Source: an uncultured Nitrospira sp. (GTDB lineage Bacteria; Nitrospirota; Nitrospiria; Nitrospirales; Nitrospiraceae). Taken from it: DNA of 64,000 bases. The DNA lies in the NCBI GenBank assembly GCA_902500785.1, contig CABVRW010000005.1:1-64000 (forward strand), in the 5' to 3' direction. The stretch's first letter is position 1; each line of letters starts with the position of its first letter. Shown here piece by piece: positions 63,465 through 64,000 of the stretch. Position numbers and translations under genes: made by a program. The notes under the pieces are model-generated. The model made no database searches and had not been told where the DNA came from. It worked only from the letters and a program-made list of their open reading frames with translations.

Positions 63465-64000
63465 GTCCTGCACGCTCCTTGAACCAAGCGATCGCGCCGG
63501 CACCGGCAATGCGCCCGCTGGCGAAACAGGCCGTGAGCAGATATCCGCCCGTCGGCGCTTCCCAATCCAACATTTCTCCCGCGCAGAACAACCCCGGCAG
63601 GGCACGCACCATCAGCCGCTTGTCGAGGGCCTTAAACTCCACGCCGCCGGCTGTGCTGATCGCTTCCTCCAGGGGGCGAGGGGAAGCCAGCGTGAGCGGC
63701 AACGATTTAATCGACGCCGCCAGACGAGTCGGATCGGCGAAATCCTCTTTCGACACCAGCTCACGAAGCAGGCCGGATTTCACGCCTTCAATGTGCGCGC
63801 GCCGCTGCAGATGCGTCGCCATGGTCCGTTTCCCGCGCGGCTGGGACAGATCCTTGATGAGGCGCGGCAGTTCCCGGTCGGGCGCGAGATCCAATCGAAG
63901 CGTGCCACGGCCCGTGGCCTGAATCTCATCACGGAGACAGGACGCCACCGCGTAAATCACGCCGCCCTCGACGCCGGTCTCAGTGATCACGAATTCTCCC
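63451..64000 (-). CDS. FAD-dependent flavoprotein (TIGR03862-like), 5' end off window
   Basis: The C-terminal 182 residues of a protein whose start lies beyond 64000. The frame stays open to the window edge (GEF before VITETGVEGGVIYAVAS, an internal segment of the family). The C-terminus has the FAD-binding GLFCAGEMLDWEAPTGGYLLTACFASGRIAG, matching the HI0933/TIGR03862 flavoprotein superfamily, to which the gene at 61310 also belongs. Full length would be about 400 aa. It is translationally coupled to the RBBP9 gene through a 14-nt overlap. Confidence 0.85.
   Translation of the reverse strand, partial: GEFVITETGVEGGVIYAVASCLRDEIQATGRGTLRLDLAPDRELPRLIKDLSQPRGKRTMATHLQRRAHIEGVKSGLLRELVSKEDFADPTRLAASIKSLPLTLASPRPLEEAISTAGGVEFKALDKRLMVRALPGLFCAGEMLDWEAPTGGYLLTACFASGRIAGAGAIAWFKERAGRVRS

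Overview
This 64 kb window is a bacterial chromosome segment with high GC content, dense coding on both strands and very short intergenic gaps. The gene content suggests Nitrospirota, most likely genus Nitrospira. This is inferred from the combination of NorQ/NorD-type ATPase and VWA proteins, a solitary NuoF beside a [2Fe-2S] ferredoxin, a ferredoxin:thioredoxin reductase-like subunit, many PAS-type hybrid kinases, TIGR04283/TIGR04282 glycosyltransferases and degenerate intergenic repeats. No rRNA or 16S marker is present, so the taxon is not proven.

Layout. 0-1.2 kb: a tyrosine recombinase whose 3' end abuts the 3' end of a tRNA-Lys gene, probably the edge of an integrated element lying to the left. 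1.3-12.9 kb: core metabolism and maintenance, with purA (and an unusual promoter-proximal terminator), tRNA-Ala, an ABC-F ATPase, a PilZ protein, rarA, an alpha/beta hydrolase, folE overlapping a BH4-type PTPS gene, an ErpA-like protein/ferredoxin/NuoF cluster, a PuuD-like membrane protein and mdh. 13-20 kb: a very large NorD-like protein and, 3 kb away, its NorQ-type AAA+ ATPase. Between them lie an FTR catalytic subunit coupled to an M28 peptidase lipoprotein, a glycine-zipper lipoprotein and a DUF167 protein. 20-31 kb: a hybrid histidine kinase behind a YkgJ-DUF2156 fusion, divergent from an ATP-grasp-like / glutaredoxin-like / lysine 2,3-aminomutase / tandem dCTP deaminase run and two glycosyltransferases. 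31-35 kb: an SDR with an atypical active site, a HAD-UbiA fusion and a GrxD-BolA pair. 35-39.7 kb: a four-gene signalling operon (receiver, Rossmann-kinase fusion, Cache/PAS kinase, DUF3365 haem protein). 40-64 kb: envelope genes (bactofilin, PBP1b, FadL porin, lipoproteins, an ankyrin/proline-rich/putative beta-barrel protein, DUF481 protein), a third sensor kinase, a decayed sodium:solute symporter, redox and stress enzymes, and two related flavoproteins flanking an RBBP9 hydrolase, the last cut by the window end.

The window is rich in signal transduction and in Fe-S/thiol redox genes (ErpA, ferredoxin, NuoF, FTR, GrxD-BolA, glutaredoxin-like protein, glutathionyl-hydroquinone reductase). 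I see no CRISPR array, complete insertion sequence or rRNA operon. The strongest candidates for undescribed biology are the NorD protein carrying helical repeats and a zincin-like HEAGH...EDARVE signature, the Rossmann-histidine kinase signalling operon, and the YkgJ-DUF2156 fusion coupled to a sensor kinase.
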